A stretch of 64,000 nucleotides of DNA from Daphnia carinata (GCF_022539665.2 NC_081339.1:3714517-3778516), one strand, 5' to 3'; positions 1 through 10,868 are shown, counted from the first letter of the stretch. The notes: generated from the letters alone by a model not told the origin. Program-made: numbers and translations.

Positions 1-2870
1 TGGGTGCCCTTAGAAAACCTTAGCCACCGATGTTGCAATGGGTCAAAAACGTAGACACGCAAAAAGCTTATAGAATGCGTGAATTCCTCATGCGCGTTAT
101 CGACATTTCTTTGCGTCCCTTTTGCACGATTAAATTCAATCGCCGTCCTTTTCCTCCACATTGCTGTTCTCACTGTTGTTCCAACTCGACATCTTCGATT
201 GTATTTGCTGTGCATACATTAGGAGGGCACTCCCGATGTCAGTGATAAAACTAAAGTTACGCGCTAACGGCCTCGACTTAAGTGTACCCAGCACGATGTA
301 CTGCCGCATTGCACGCGTCTGTGTGTTTTGCGATAAACGTCGTGATTGAACTCGATACCCTCTCTGTTTATATTTACGTGCTGTCCCATGCCCAGACCAA
401 AAAGCTGGCGATGATTCTCGGAACAGGTTAGAGAACGTCTCAGCTCGGGAGACACGTAAGGAAATTATGCAAGTTCCAGCGTTTCGAACGGCTTCGCGTA
501 AGTGATGTAAGATTGAAAGGAAAGTTCCAAATGACCCTAGGTAGGCTGTATGTTTAGGTTTCAAACAGGTAAGGGCCAAGGGAGAAAGAAGGAGAGTGTG
601 TAATCAGCTTGTAATTTGCATGTTGTATGGAGATCTAAATGCCAGTAAATAACACGTGCACTTACCAGCTGTCATGCGTGCAGAAAGCAGAGAGAAAAGA
701 AAAAAATACGTCAAAGGGCCGGCCATGTCAGAGATCCGGTAGCATCAACAAACCGGGCAAGCCCAGCACAATAAAATGACGTCGCTTGTATAGATATACA
801 GAAGCAATGTTCTTTAATTAGAACTGGCCGGCTTGAAAGGAGGTTGTTCGCTAGATAGTTCCTTTTATATACAGCGAGTTTTCATTAACAGCCAAGTCTT
901 ATCTTTACGAGCCTTGGATAGCAAATGTATTTCTTTTGCCCGTCTTTTGCCTTTGTATTGTTTGTTTCTTTCGTTTCCTTTCATGGCCGTTAGATTAATG
1001 AATACGGTGGATTATCTCCCTTCGTAGACTGCTCCCACAGCCTCTCAATGTGGCTATACCAATTTCTTTTAGCGTCTCTCGGCTAATGATCTTACAAAAG
1101 AAACTCGATAGAGATTTTTTTTTTCCGACGAAAGCAATGGAAGAATGGGCATCATTACAACAAGTGACGTCAAAATGAGAAGAAAAAGACCAAATGACGC
1201 CAGTTACGACGACTATAAGTTGAAAGACTCTTAGATATTCTTTCCCCCTCCCCCCCCCCCAAAAAAAAGAATTAATTTCAATCTCAATGTTGAAATCAGT
1301 CCAAGTTTCTTGTGAAGACAATTAGCCAATGTTTCGGGAGGTGACAATAGCGAAACACGATAGTCTTTACACTAGCGTTTCTGTAAACTGTTCGACATGA
1401 CCCGTGATGACATTCGAGTCCTGGTTTAATGTTATTTATTGTTCAATTTTTAAACGTAGGCCAACGATTATGCAGAGTGAGTTGCACTCTTGAATCAAGT
1501 TCCTTTGATTTTGGGGAAACAGTTTTGTTTAACATGGTTCTGGGAATTTCCTTTTTCTTGATTAATTTTCTAATGGTGGAAGGACGTGCGTTACGTAACT
1601 GTTTGGCTGAAGGTTTTGCAGAGCGCCGATAAATCTTTGTCCAACCATTGGGTCTGTATAGATGTAGGGGACGCCGTGATGAGACTTGATGAAGAGGGAA
1701 CGATACGAATTAGCCTGACGTACGAAAACAGAATTCAGTTTTCATCTCGCCTTAACCAACAGTAAATTAATTTTCGTATTATTATTTTAATATGATTTTT
1801 CAACTTTATTCCTACCGTAGCAATGTCCCACTGGGCCTCATCGGACTCTTACCTTCTGCATCTTCACAAAGTGATAACAAATCATTTTCGTATTGATTAA
1901 CGTATGCAATTCCCTTTTCCGCAAGCTAAATTGATTGGTTTGTAGACTTTCTTATTCATACCTAATTCGCTACGTTCTGATTATTTTTTTTTTCACAATT
2001 TTTCGGGTGATCGTTTCCTTGTTGTACTACCCATCTAAAATCGCCAGAAGACCGATAAGAACCACATCATACTAAAATAAGAGATCATCATATTTACAGC
2101 TGGATCCGAATATAAAAGAAAGCTATAAAAAAAAGAAGGGACACGGAAGTTGGAAATCAAATGAGAGAAACACGACACGCACGCGAGGAAAAGTGCCGGA
2201 ATGAAGAGGTAGCACGCATGAACGAACACACGACTGATTTACAATCGGCCGCATAATATGCTTGCCGACACGGGGAGCGTTTTTTTTTTTTACAGTGCCC
2301 ATCGTGACTATAGACGCGTGAACTGGACTCGGAAATAAGGACTGATGAACCAACGAGATTACAACGTACAATACAAATGACGGACTCCATCATGTACAGC
2401 ACGAAATAGTTCATTTTCAGGAAGCAGAATAGCCTTTTGTTACACGACGTTCAGTGTCTCTTTCACTCCATACATTGACTGTGTCTTTCGGTCTGTAAGA
2501 TACAGCGTACATGAATATGTAAGTCGAACGATACTACTTCAGCGTTATCCGGCCGTTATCAATAACATCTTGATTATTGCTTTCCTGTGCCATATTTTAG
2601 GTTCAAAACAAAGCGCAAAATCGATAAGAGCGTTCCTATGACAAATTCATGATGAGGTTCATCGAGGACGAAGGGTAAAATATTAACGGGCACATGATAT
2701 CATGCGGCCGGTAGTTCAGTCGCGCAACGTCAGCTAACGATGTTGTGCTACGGATACAAAGCTGCACATCTAGTGCGGGAAGGGCTAAGGAAAGTACAAG
2801 AATCGTACTAGTTTGTGTTATGAATTAAATTAATCGTTTATTACTCCAAACGTTACAGAGTTCCAATACG
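1..2870. other. Intergenic, no gene seen
   Basis: Open frames here are short, overlap one another on both strands, and have no recognisable protein content or supporting splice structure. The DNA is moderately AT-rich with a C-run followed by an A-run near 1248-1268 and poly-T tracts near 1985 and 2281. It lies downstream of the first tandem membrane-protein gene, so the part close to 2870 is probably its 3' flank. Confidence 0.5.
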
Positions 2871-3455
2871 TCAGAGAGATCCGCATTTGTACTGCTCGCA
2901 TTTCTCAGCTTTAGCGAACACGTCGTATACATCTTTGATAGATTCAGGAATGAATTCTTTGACAGCCTTCGTTAGCGCTTCTGATTCAGCGAAAGATCGC
3001 GACAGTGTGCCAGCTTCGCACAGAAGACGTTGGATACACTCTTGCGAATTGATGGCAGCAAAGACGACGTCGGTCAATCGATCGACTTGGGCGATGCTCA
3101 TTGATGGAAGGGCCGAATTAGAAGATGAGATTTGCTTGTTCTTCTCTGCTTCACGACGCCTGCGGTTACCTTTGCCAAATTTCGGCCCAAAAAAAAGGAT
3201 TACAAGGAAAGGAAGTAAAATTGGGAGTACGACGATCAGTGGCAGGGCAAAGAACTTGGTGATGCTAAAACCACCGCCGCCACCACCACCACCAAGAGCG
3301 TCAGCATCGTCGGGGATGACCAACGGTGTCAATGGAATAGGAGACGCGTAAGCCGGAGCTGGAGCATAAGATGGAGGTGCGTAAGATGGCGGAGCATACG
3401 ATGGTGGAGGCGAGTAAGGTGCGCTGGCGTAAGGCATAGGTGCGTATGAATTCAT
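2871..3455 (-). CDS. Tandem membrane protein copy 1 (short form)
   Basis: Unrecognised 194-residue protein, first of three paralogues. In order: a Pro/Tyr/Ala-rich N-terminus with SYAPP-type repeats (1-36); a conserved LTPLVIPDDADALG block (42-55); a poly-Gly run (55-62); a hydrophobic segment of membrane-spanning length (about 68-90); a basic RRRR cluster (98-101) that could be a furin-type site; and a C-terminal helical domain with four cysteines (140, 146, 186, 191) in a CxxxxxC...CxxxxC pattern. It lacks the roughly 35-residue acidic, Tyr-rich stretch found between membrane segment and basic site in copies 2 and 3. The ATG directly follows a splice acceptor, and a leader exon lies at about 3536-3600. 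Function is unknown. The proline/tyrosine repeats recall cuticle or eggshell proteins, but the internal membrane segment does not. A single-pass, possibly cleavable surface protein is inference. Confidence 0.85.
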   Translation of the reverse strand: MNSYAPMPYASAPYSPPPSYAPPSYAPPSYAPAPAYASPIPLTPLVIPDDADALGGGGGGGGFSITKFFALPLIVVLPILLPFLVILFFGPKFGKGNRRRREAEKNKQISSSNSALPSMSIAQVDRLTDVVFAAINSQECIQRLLCEAGTLSRSFAESEALTKAVKEFIPESIKDVYDVFAKAEKCEQYKCGSL

Positions 3456-3535
3456 CTGTTAAACAAAATGCCATTCGAGCAAAGACATGTAATAGGGTTT
3501 TACTATAAAATTGAATGTTATTAAGAATGCCTTAC

Positions 3536-3630
3536 GGTTGAGTCGATTTTGGAGAGCTGGTATCTTTGCAGGAGAGAACGAGCTGATGAACTGCGGTGTC
3601 AAACGTATCGTTTTCCTACCTTTATATATG
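3536..3630 (-). promoter_or_regulatory. Promoter and leader exon of copy 1
   Basis: On the minus strand TATATAAA (3623-3630) lies about 30 bp upstream of ACACCGCAGTTCATCAGCTC, a block conserved in all three paralogues and probably the transcription start. The leader has no ATG and ends at a GTAAGG donor (exon end 3536). The intron runs to the AG that abuts the start codon. Confidence 0.6.
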
Positions 3631-4716
3631 GTCTTAGGTTAGGGTGTAGCTAAAGAGATTGTCTATACTGTAATGATGTTCAAATCTACCCCATCAGTTT
3701 CGTTTACCGAGAACTTATTTTTAATGAGACACGAAGGTCACTTACCTTTTTGCCTCTCTTGAATTGTGGGGCGGTGGGATGTTTTATTAGAATTATTCCT
3801 GGCCAATTTCTGATCAAAGTCGTTAAGGTTCATAATTCCATAGGATTATTCACAGCTATTGAAATTGAATTTTTCTTTGAAATCGCTCAGCTCATTCGCG
3901 GAACGACACGGAATGAAGGTTTAATCATGTGATCTTGCAGTTCTGCAGTTCATTGGATTTAGCTGAGTTCAATGAACAACTATGCTCAAGTAGCTGATTA
4001 TCATCGTTCAATGCCAAACCGCATATAATTTTCTATGGCTAACCAAGAGCATTTGATTTTTGAAAATTTGAAAACACTCGTGAACCAATTTAAGCGACGA
4101 GTTTGTATGGCAGTTGAGAAACGAGGACACTTTTTTTTTCAGTACGTTTTAGCTCTTTCAAAACCTTACTTGTCATTAGCATTGAAGAAATCAATACCCA
4201 ACGTCTGTAGAGCGGAAAAAAATGAAGGCAATCGCAGGTTCTTTATTTGCATAACACACAAGCGCTCGTCATTGTGTGCGGCTAAATAATGTGGAGCTAT
4301 TGGTTTTAAGACGTAACATTTTTTTTTTTAACTTAAGCTAAACTATGTCACATCGAAACTTTGTTTAAGACAGAGCTTTGGAACGTACAATTGGCAAAGC
4401 TATTAACTGACGATATTGTTACTTTGACAGACGGACCCAACCATGAGGGATAGCCAGCCAAAGGTTAATGTATACTCGTCGACTCTGACAATTGGAGGCC
4501 ATTAGTTTGGCAGTCAGACTTCTCGTAAAGCATGTTCACCAATCATATTTGAAGTCATGAGTTTTAACGCAAACAAGCGCTTACGAAACAACTGTTTCAA
4601 AGGAGAATCATCTGAAATGTGAAATCTACCGTCAAGTCAATCATTTATTGCATATGCAGATTAGAAAGATACAGAACAAGTTGGCTACATAATAGTATAA
4701 TAAGGAAAGGCTACAT

Positions 4717-5418
4717 TTATTTGTGAACTTTCAGGGCTCCGCATTGGTACTGCTCGCATTTTTCTGCTTTCGCGAAGACGTTGTACGAATCTTTGATAGA
4801 TTCTGGAACAAAGTCTTTGACAGCTTTTGTCACTTGTTGAGTCGTGTCGGAGAAAGAGCGCGATAGGGATCCGACTTCGCACAGGAGACGCTGGATACAT
4901 TCTTGCGAATTGATGGCAGCAAAGATAACGTCAGTCAATCGATCGACTTGGGCGATGCTCATTGATGGAAGGGCCGAATTAGAAGATGAGATTTGCTTGT
5001 TCTTCTCGGCTTCACGACGCCTGCGGTTACCTTTACTTGGTTTGTCGTCCATGTAATTGTTTTCGTAATCTTGGTAGTTGTACGTGTTATCATCGTAGTA
5101 AGGTTTCATATCTTCATACTCCCTGTTTTCTTTGATAGGTTTTTTGCCAAATTTCGGCAGAAAGACAATCAACAAGATTAAAGGAAGTAAAATGGGAAGT
5201 ACGACGATCAGTGGCAGAGCAAAGAACTTGGTGATACTACCGCCTCCACCCCCACCGCCGCCAAGAGCATCGGCATCGTCGGGGATGACCAAAGGTGTCA
5301 ATGGAATAGGAGCCGCGTATGCCGGAGCTGAAGCGTAAGATGGAGGGGCGTAAGATGGAGGGGGTGCAGCGTAAGGACTGGGAGCGCTGGCATAAGGCAT
5401 GGGAGCGTAAGCGTTCAT
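4717..5418 (-). CDS. Tandem membrane protein copy 2
   Basis: Unrecognised 233-residue paralogue of its neighbours. Order: Pro/Tyr/Ala-rich N-terminus (1-36), LTPLVIPDDADALG block (40-53), poly-Gly (53-60), hydrophobic membrane segment (about 65-88), an acidic Tyr/Asp/Asn-rich linker (98-126), a basic RRRR cluster (132-135), and a C-terminal domain with cysteines at 174, 180, 221 and 226. The C-terminal domain is nearly identical to copy 1, so the duplication is recent or homogenised. The ATG again directly follows a splice acceptor. No enzymatic motif is visible. A membrane-tethered protein with a releasable cysteine-containing domain is inference from the layout. Confidence 0.88.
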   Translation of the reverse strand: MNAYAPMPYASAPSPYAAPPPSYAPPSYASAPAYAAPIPLTPLVIPDDADALGGGGGGGGSITKFFALPLIVVLPILLPLILLIVFLPKFGKKPIKENREYEDMKPYYDDNTYNYQDYENNYMDDKPSKGNRRRREAEKNKQISSSNSALPSMSIAQVDRLTDVIFAAINSQECIQRLLCEVGSLSRSFSDTTQQVTKAVKDFVPESIKDSYNVFAKAEKCEQYQCGALKVHK

Positions 5419-5485
5419 CTATTAGATAAAAGGTACATATAACATTTGAATTGCAATATAATACTGGTTAGAATTAATTTCTTAC

Positions 5486-5577
5486 GACTGAATGAGGTTG
5501 CAGAGCTGAAATGTTTGCTGGAGAAGATGAGCTGTTGAACTGCGGTGCCGAACGGATTGCTCATCCAACCTTATACA
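5486..5577 (-). promoter_or_regulatory. Promoter and leader exon of copy 2
   Basis: Minus-strand TATAAG (about 5571-5577) precedes a conserved CACCGCAGTTCAACAGCTC start region and a leader exon ending at a GTAAGA donor (exon end 5486). Same architecture as copies 1 and 3. Confidence 0.55.
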
Positions 5578-6566
5578 CGACCAGGAATCGATACGTGTTA
5601 CCTAAAGCAGGTACATTCTACAAATATCATTAAGCTTTACCTGGAAATAATTCTGAATGAATTCTATTGCATGAAGGGACAAGGGTAAAGATCCTGTAAT
5701 TACCATTCCCTAACTAATATTTCCGGAAATCTAACCACTTTAATGGCCTCTATTTTCTTAACAACGGCGTGAAAACAATGCGCTATCAACCTTCTATGTG
5801 CTTAAGTTAAATCCGTTCTTAAGAAGGTGTGTCTTTAAAATTGTTACGAATGGGTCATGCTCAGGAATTAGTCCAGCATTTGTATCACTACAGACCATTA
5901 AGTTAATTTTAACGTTAATGCCTAAGTTAAATAACTATAGGCTACAAACAAATTGTTGCCTGTCCGTGAATCGGCAGTGCTGTCACGAAAATGTTTCTCC
6001 CTTACCGTGAACTATAGATGATTCTTAAGTTATATGCGAATCAGACTTGAACGTAGGATCATTCGTGTTAATTTCATTTATGCACGTGAGGAGCTGATAT
6101 GAAGTAATTGATGGAGGGCGGGGGGCGGTACTTTAACGCCATTCACGAACATTTTTATTGTGCAGATCTATTTTTCACTGAATATCAGCATCGAATGTTG
6201 CGTTACGTTTGAAGAAACGATTTGACAAGCGAAATTACTTATATAAACCAATAGTAATTCATTTATTTAATATCCCTTGTTTGTGATTTAATTCATAGTT
6301 TAAAAATTACCAATCAAATTCAACGTTTTGTCCCTTGTCTGTTACAGGGAAATTCCTTAACGGTATCAATATGTTTTTCTACTTAACATGGGTTTTAGAA
6401 AAAAAAAACAAAAAAAACTGAACGTAAGAAAAATTTGAAGCTGCATGTTTTATTGTTGAGATACATGTCATATAAATACAGCTAGAAAGCCATCGAAAAA
6501 TGCGAAGTACTATGTAAGTTGCTAAACTCCGTTAAAGATTTAAATTAGTTTTAAAGAACGTTGGAG

Positions 6567-7310
6567 TTATTTGCGGACTCCGAGGGATCCACATTTGTAC
6601 TGCTCGCAGTTCTCCGCTTTGGCAAACACGTCGTAAGCATTCTTGATAGATTTTGGAACAAACTCCTTTACAGCTTTTGCCACCGTCTCGGCTGTGTCAG
6701 AGAAAGAACGCGAAAAGGAACCGGCTTCGCACAGGAGCCGTTGAATACATTCTTGCGAGTTGATGGCAGCAAAAACGACGTCGGTCAGCCGATTGACTTG
6801 AGCGGTGCTCATCGATGGCAGGCCCGAAGAAGAAGACGAAATACTCTTGGTGTCTGCTTGACGACGCTTGCGGTTGTCTTTGTTTGGCTTGTCGTCCATG
6901 TAGTTGTTTTCGTATTCTTTGTCATCGTAGTAAGGTTTCATATCTTCATACTCCTTCTTATTTTTAATAGGTTTCTTGCCAAAGTTCGGCAGAAAGCCAA
7001 ATTTCGGCAGAAAGACAAGGAACAAGATGAGAGGAAGTAAAATTGGGAGTACGACTATCAGTGGCAGAGCAAAGAACTTGGTGATGCTACCACCACCGCC
7101 GCCGCCACCACCGCCGCCACCAAGGGCGTCAGCATCGTCTGGGATGACCAAAGGTGTCAGCGGGATAGGAGCTGCTTGAGGAGCTGCATAGTCTGCGGAA
7201 GGCGCATAAGATGGTGGGGCGTATGACGGAGGTGCGTATGATGGAGGAGGTGGTGCATAAGACATAGGTGCACCAGAATAAGGCATCGACATCGGGACGT
7301 AAGAGCTCAT
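6567..7310 (-). CDS. Tandem membrane protein copy 3 (long form)
   Basis: Unrecognised 247-residue paralogue, first in transcription order. It has the longest N-terminal SYAPP repeat region (1-40), a conserved LTPLVIPDDADALG block (51-64), poly-Gly (64-74), a hydrophobic segment (about 78-101), and a short internal duplication (FLPKFG then FLPNFG, 100-111) absent from the other copies. The acidic Tyr-rich linker spans about 120-141, the basic RKRR cluster 147-150, and the cysteine domain has Cys188, 194, 235 and 240. It is the most diverged copy: linker shortened and N-terminus different. The ATG is immediately preceded by a splice acceptor. Function unknown. Confidence 0.87.
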   Translation of the reverse strand: MSSYVPMSMPYSGAPMSYAPPPPSYAPPSYAPPSYAPSADYAAPQAAPIPLTPLVIPDDADALGGGGGGGGGGGSITKFFALPLIVVLPILLPLILFLVFLPKFGFLPNFGKKPIKNKKEYEDMKPYYDDKEYENNYMDDKPNKDNRKRRQADTKSISSSSSGLPSMSTAQVNRLTDVVFAAINSQECIQRLLCEAGSFSRSFSDTAETVAKAVKEFVPKSIKNAYDVFAKAENCEQYKCGSLGVRK

Positions 7311-7377
7311 CTGTGAATGTAAGTAGAATTAATTATAATAATTGTCTTTTTTTTTATTGAAATGTACGACTATTTAC

Positions 7378-7482
7378 ATTGGCGTTAGTGTTGTTCTCTG
7401 TTTTGAAGAGCTGGTCCCTTTATCAGAGGAGAAGAGGTGAATAACTGCGGTGTCACACACCTTGTTCACCTGTCTTTAAATA
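7378..7482 (-). promoter_or_regulatory. Promoter and leader exon of copy 3
   Basis: Minus-strand TATTTAAA (about 7475-7482) lies upstream of a GACACCGCAGTTATTCACC block shared with the other two paralogues. The leader exon ends at a GTAAAT donor (exon end 7378). Confidence 0.5.
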
Positions 7483-7915
7483 GGGTTCACGGATAACGCT
7501 TGTGTTAAAGGGCTGGAGAAAGGAAAAATTCATTAGCGTTTACCTAGAATGCATTCCGTCTGATTTTGGCGGAGCGATGTAGTGACTAAAGGTCACGTAA
7601 AACGTAGACAGGGTAGCCTTGAGATTTTTACCGTTCCTTTTCTCAGAATTAGATAACATTAAAGAAAAACTGAATTCATGATCACTTTCAAATGTCTTTG
7701 CTAACGGAAAAATTTCCGTTACTTAAATTTAGAAAACCATGAACTGTTTTAAACATTTAATATTGTCAAACCTTTAATTATTAAAGGCAAACCACAGAAT
7801 AAAAAACTGGTATAATGTAGTGTAGGATCCTGATATATATGAGGTAATTTTCTCCGCTAGATGGCTTTACACCTTACGCTATATGGCTAGAATATGTAAA
7901 GTTGTATTTAAAGAC
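7483..7915. other. Upstream flank of the tandem array
   Basis: AT-rich sequence upstream of copy 3, no gene seen. Two imperfect copies of a GCTAKATGGC motif occur near 7856 and 7881, just before the inverted-repeat element that follows. Confidence 0.4.
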
Positions 7916-8035
7916 TTAACTAGAATCTGACCGGTAGATGGCGTTAGTTAGTTTTAAAGGCCGATATTTTGGGGGGTTAAACGTATAGCCATAGTTTTAC
8001 TGCTATCGCCATCTAACGGTCACATTTCTAGTTAA
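7916..8035. mobile_element. Short inverted-repeat element with TTAA ends
   Basis: A 120-bp unit bounded on both sides by TTAA. The left end (CTAGAATCTGACCGGTAGAT) and right end are near-perfect inverted complements over about 24-26 bp, both containing TAGATGGCG. TTAA target duplication is the signature of piggyBac-type insertion, so this looks like a tiny non-autonomous element. No coding capacity. Family assignment is inference. Confidence 0.6.
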
Positions 8036-9904
8036 TTCTCTACATACATTGACCTAATATTTCTGCTGCGTCGCGCTGCTCCTAATATGGTGTGTTTACA
8101 AGGATTTCCTTCAGTGAAAATGAGTAATGCCAGTAGAAACTCTTCATTTCTTCACAAAAATGTTTGGCTTAAGAAATAAAATAAGACTTCTTTGGATTGA
8201 AAAACGATAGGTCTGTGAGTATACACATGACTTTCGTTATGTAGATATGAATAAGCTCATTATCGAAAGGAATATACTCTTTTTTTTTAAACAATTTTTA
8301 CGATTTTCTATGTGACACCAAGACATGGCAGACATGGATTGGATAATATGGTTACTTGAACACTGGATTTGCAAATGCAGAACAGCTGACTTATGTTTCA
8401 CATACCAGTTGGAGATTTTCTGGGCAAAATTTCTAGTAACTCCGCGTTTGGTACCCTCTTTACTATAATTTTATACAGTATTCTGCATGTCTCATTAATA
8501 AAGATTTAAATGCTTTTATAGATTGACACATCAGTGAGGAAGGTTCAGTTTAGTTCGTCATATGGTAGTTTCACCCCATCTGTGATCTGTACCAATTCTA
8601 GATATTGTCTATACCAAGTCTTCATGTTTACGTTCTTGCCAGTGGTGCTGATACCTTTTTTTATCACAATCGCTTGTTTCAGCTGTTCCAAGTATTGAAG
8701 CATTACTTAAGCAAGTACTTAGAGAGGGCTGCCCTTTACAAAAGAAGAGCTTATCATGGTATGTTATGAAATAAATAGATTTTTAAAGAAAGAAAACTTT
8801 TAACCTCTCCTGTTCCTCATAGATGCTGTGATGGTATGTTTGCAAAACATGAAAAAATTCAAAATTCTGTGCTATGGTTGCCTTAAGTACATGCTCAACA
8901 TTTTGAAAAATGTGAACAGCAAAAACAGTTGGTCAGAATTTTAAACGTCAAAAGTACTTATTTCTGGAAAATCAGTTAATCTACATCCTGATTTTCTGCT
9001 GTTCCATCAGTCACTATGCAGTGTGTTTGGACAACCTAAGCATTCTTGAATCAGACTGCTTCAGTTTATATAGAAGATGTATTGCTTGTCATGCCCGGTG
9101 ACCAACTTCACAGGACTATGTTGTAAGTGAGTATCACTTTACAAAGTCAAATAGGTGTAACAAAATGCAATTTTGTAAATTTAGTATACAGAATTATTTT
9201 ACTGCTTTGTTTTTTGTTGTACATTGTACAGCAAATTTAGATTACATGCCTAGTATGAAAGAGATCAAGTACATTACCGAAATTGGCTATCTCAATTCGC
9301 GACTTCCGAACTCATCGTCAGTCTGTCATTGTAATGTAGGGGTCCTGAAAGAAGTTGGAACGTTTTGAACCGTCTCAGCCAATAAGTCTGTCTTTTTTTT
9401 TTTTTTTGTGCCTGGAAACCCATAACTACAATTAATTAAAATGCCATTTATTGTGTTATTTGCATAGGTATTAGAAAATGGTAGTCGCTTAATGATTAGT
9501 TTCTTCGCTGCCCGTCAACTAACCATCCAAGCAAGCACTGTCTGTCATACCATTAGCCGAATACAATTAATACCAGTAGTTCACCAAAACAAGAGGTAAA
9601 GAAGGATTGCACCGATCCTTATTGAATATATATTGATAGGCAAACATTTAAAAATTGATTCATGTTTCGTTTTCTTTAAATAGGTTAAGAATCATACTGA
9701 ATCAAAGAGGTATCTAGTCGAACCAAATTTCATAATGACAACGGTTGGAAGCCCGAAGGAATTTTTGAAAAATGCTTCCTGCCCATTACCTTCAGTCGTT
9801 GCTGCAGCCCGGAAACAAAGTATTAAAAGTTATATAAATTGAAGTGCATATCTGGGCTCCCTTCTTTTCTGTGGCCCCGTTTCCCTTAAATTTTTAATAA
9901 GCCC
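8036..9904. other. Intergenic, no gene seen
   Basis: AT-rich. Only short frames are open (for example 9165-9368, 67 codons), with no recognisable content. Poly-T tracts lie near 8279 and 9392. Confidence 0.45.
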
Positions 9905-10162
9905 GTAGGGGGTCATGCCCCTACTGTGATCAGCAGTAAACGGTTGTGAGTGCGCTGTCCGGAAAGGGGACGTGGGGGTCCCCATGGTTCGATGATATCA
10001 TTGGAGGGCTGTGGGGCTGCCCAAAAATCCGAATTAACGGTTAATCGCTCACGTAAAAGCTTGTCCGCGACCTTCGCTCTTCTTCCGGCTTCTCTTAGCC
10101 ACGCACCGGGTAATCTCCCCGGTGAGTCAACTGAGGTAGTGTCTCCCCCTACCTTGGTTGAC
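9905..10162. repeat. GC-rich island with three hairpins
   Basis: A GC-rich block in AT-rich surroundings with three strong inverted repeats: GTAGGGG/CCCCTAC (9905-9911 with 9918-9924), CACCGGG/CCCGGTG (10104-10110 with 10118-10124), and GTCAACTGAGGTAG with CTACCTTGGTTGAC (10126-10139 with 10149-10162). It also carries AACGGTT in two related contexts. Frames open on both strands here look like by-products of base composition. It could be a foldback element or a structured RNA. Confidence 0.45.
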
Positions 10163-10529
10163 AGCAACTTTGAAATCGGCTATTTTGCCCTTTCAAAGTT
10201 GCAAGTCTTTAAATTGTGCGGAATATTGCCAATACAAATTCTTAAAAATAAATTTCAAAACTTGTCTTTTTTATTTTCGTGCAGTGTCTCTGTTTTCTGA
10301 TGTGAACATTTCCGTTCTTGGGTCACAATGTTGCATTTCAATTTTTGCTGCTCCCTATTGTAGGAGAATAATTCGTCATTAAACGATTTAATTGTTTATG
10401 AAACGATGCATTTTAATCTCACTTCATGGAGATTCTTCAACTTTTAATGCACTAATGATATGGAATTGATTACATCGTTGTATATTTAATTTGACATTAG
10501 AGAGATACATATTTATTTTGTTTCACTTT

Positions 10530-10599
10530 GACTCGTTTGGGAATTGAACCCTTAATATCTTGCGTGCGACGCCGATGCTCAACCATAGAGCCATGAGTC
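10530..10599 (-). pseudogene. tRNA-like sequence, probable pseudogene
   Basis: On the minus strand this 70-nt stretch has tRNA proportions: acceptor ends GACTCAT/ACGAGTC pair at 6 of 7 positions, a perfect D-stem (GCTC/GAGC), a 7-nt anticodon loop GTCGCAC, and a GGTTCAATTCC B-box. Two pairs in each of the anticodon and T stems are broken, so it is probably a pseudogene or the head of a tRNA-derived SINE. Confidence 0.5.
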
Positions 10600-10796
10600 T
10601 TGTCAATTAAATAACTATTTTTCCAAGTCTTTTGAAGGAAACTTATTTGCACTTGTAATAATATTGTTGTGCGTCCCAACTCAGTTTAATATTTCCGTCT
10701 CGGAATGTCACCTACAAATACAATAGAGTAATTCGTTTTTTTGACAAAGAAATATTGTCTACAGTGGGAACCATAACTCAATCCTCTAGCACAGAA

Positions 10797-10868
10797 GATC
10801 CATACGTGACTCGAACTCTTGACTTTCGATAACCGTAGTCAGACGCTCTACCTCAGAGCTATTAGAAC
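10797..10868 (-). pseudogene. tRNA-Arg(ACG)-like pseudogene
   Basis: Minus-strand 72-nt tRNA-like sequence. The D-stem GCTC/GAGC is intact, the stretch GCGTCTGACTACGG is typical of eukaryotic tRNA-Arg(ACG), and GAGTTCGAGTC fits the B-box. The 3' half of the anticodon stem, the T-stem and the acceptor stem have decayed. It lies about 200 bp from another tRNA-like sequence in the same orientation, suggesting a SINE head or pseudogene cluster. Confidence 0.5.

Noticed and set aside
136-579. 147-codon minus-strand frame
   Set aside because: No recognisable domain, overlaps frames on the other strand, no splice partners or promoter signals.
9913-10300. Opposed frames of 84 and 116 codons
   Set aside because: They lie in the GC-rich hairpin island, where stop codons are scarce; content is incoherent.
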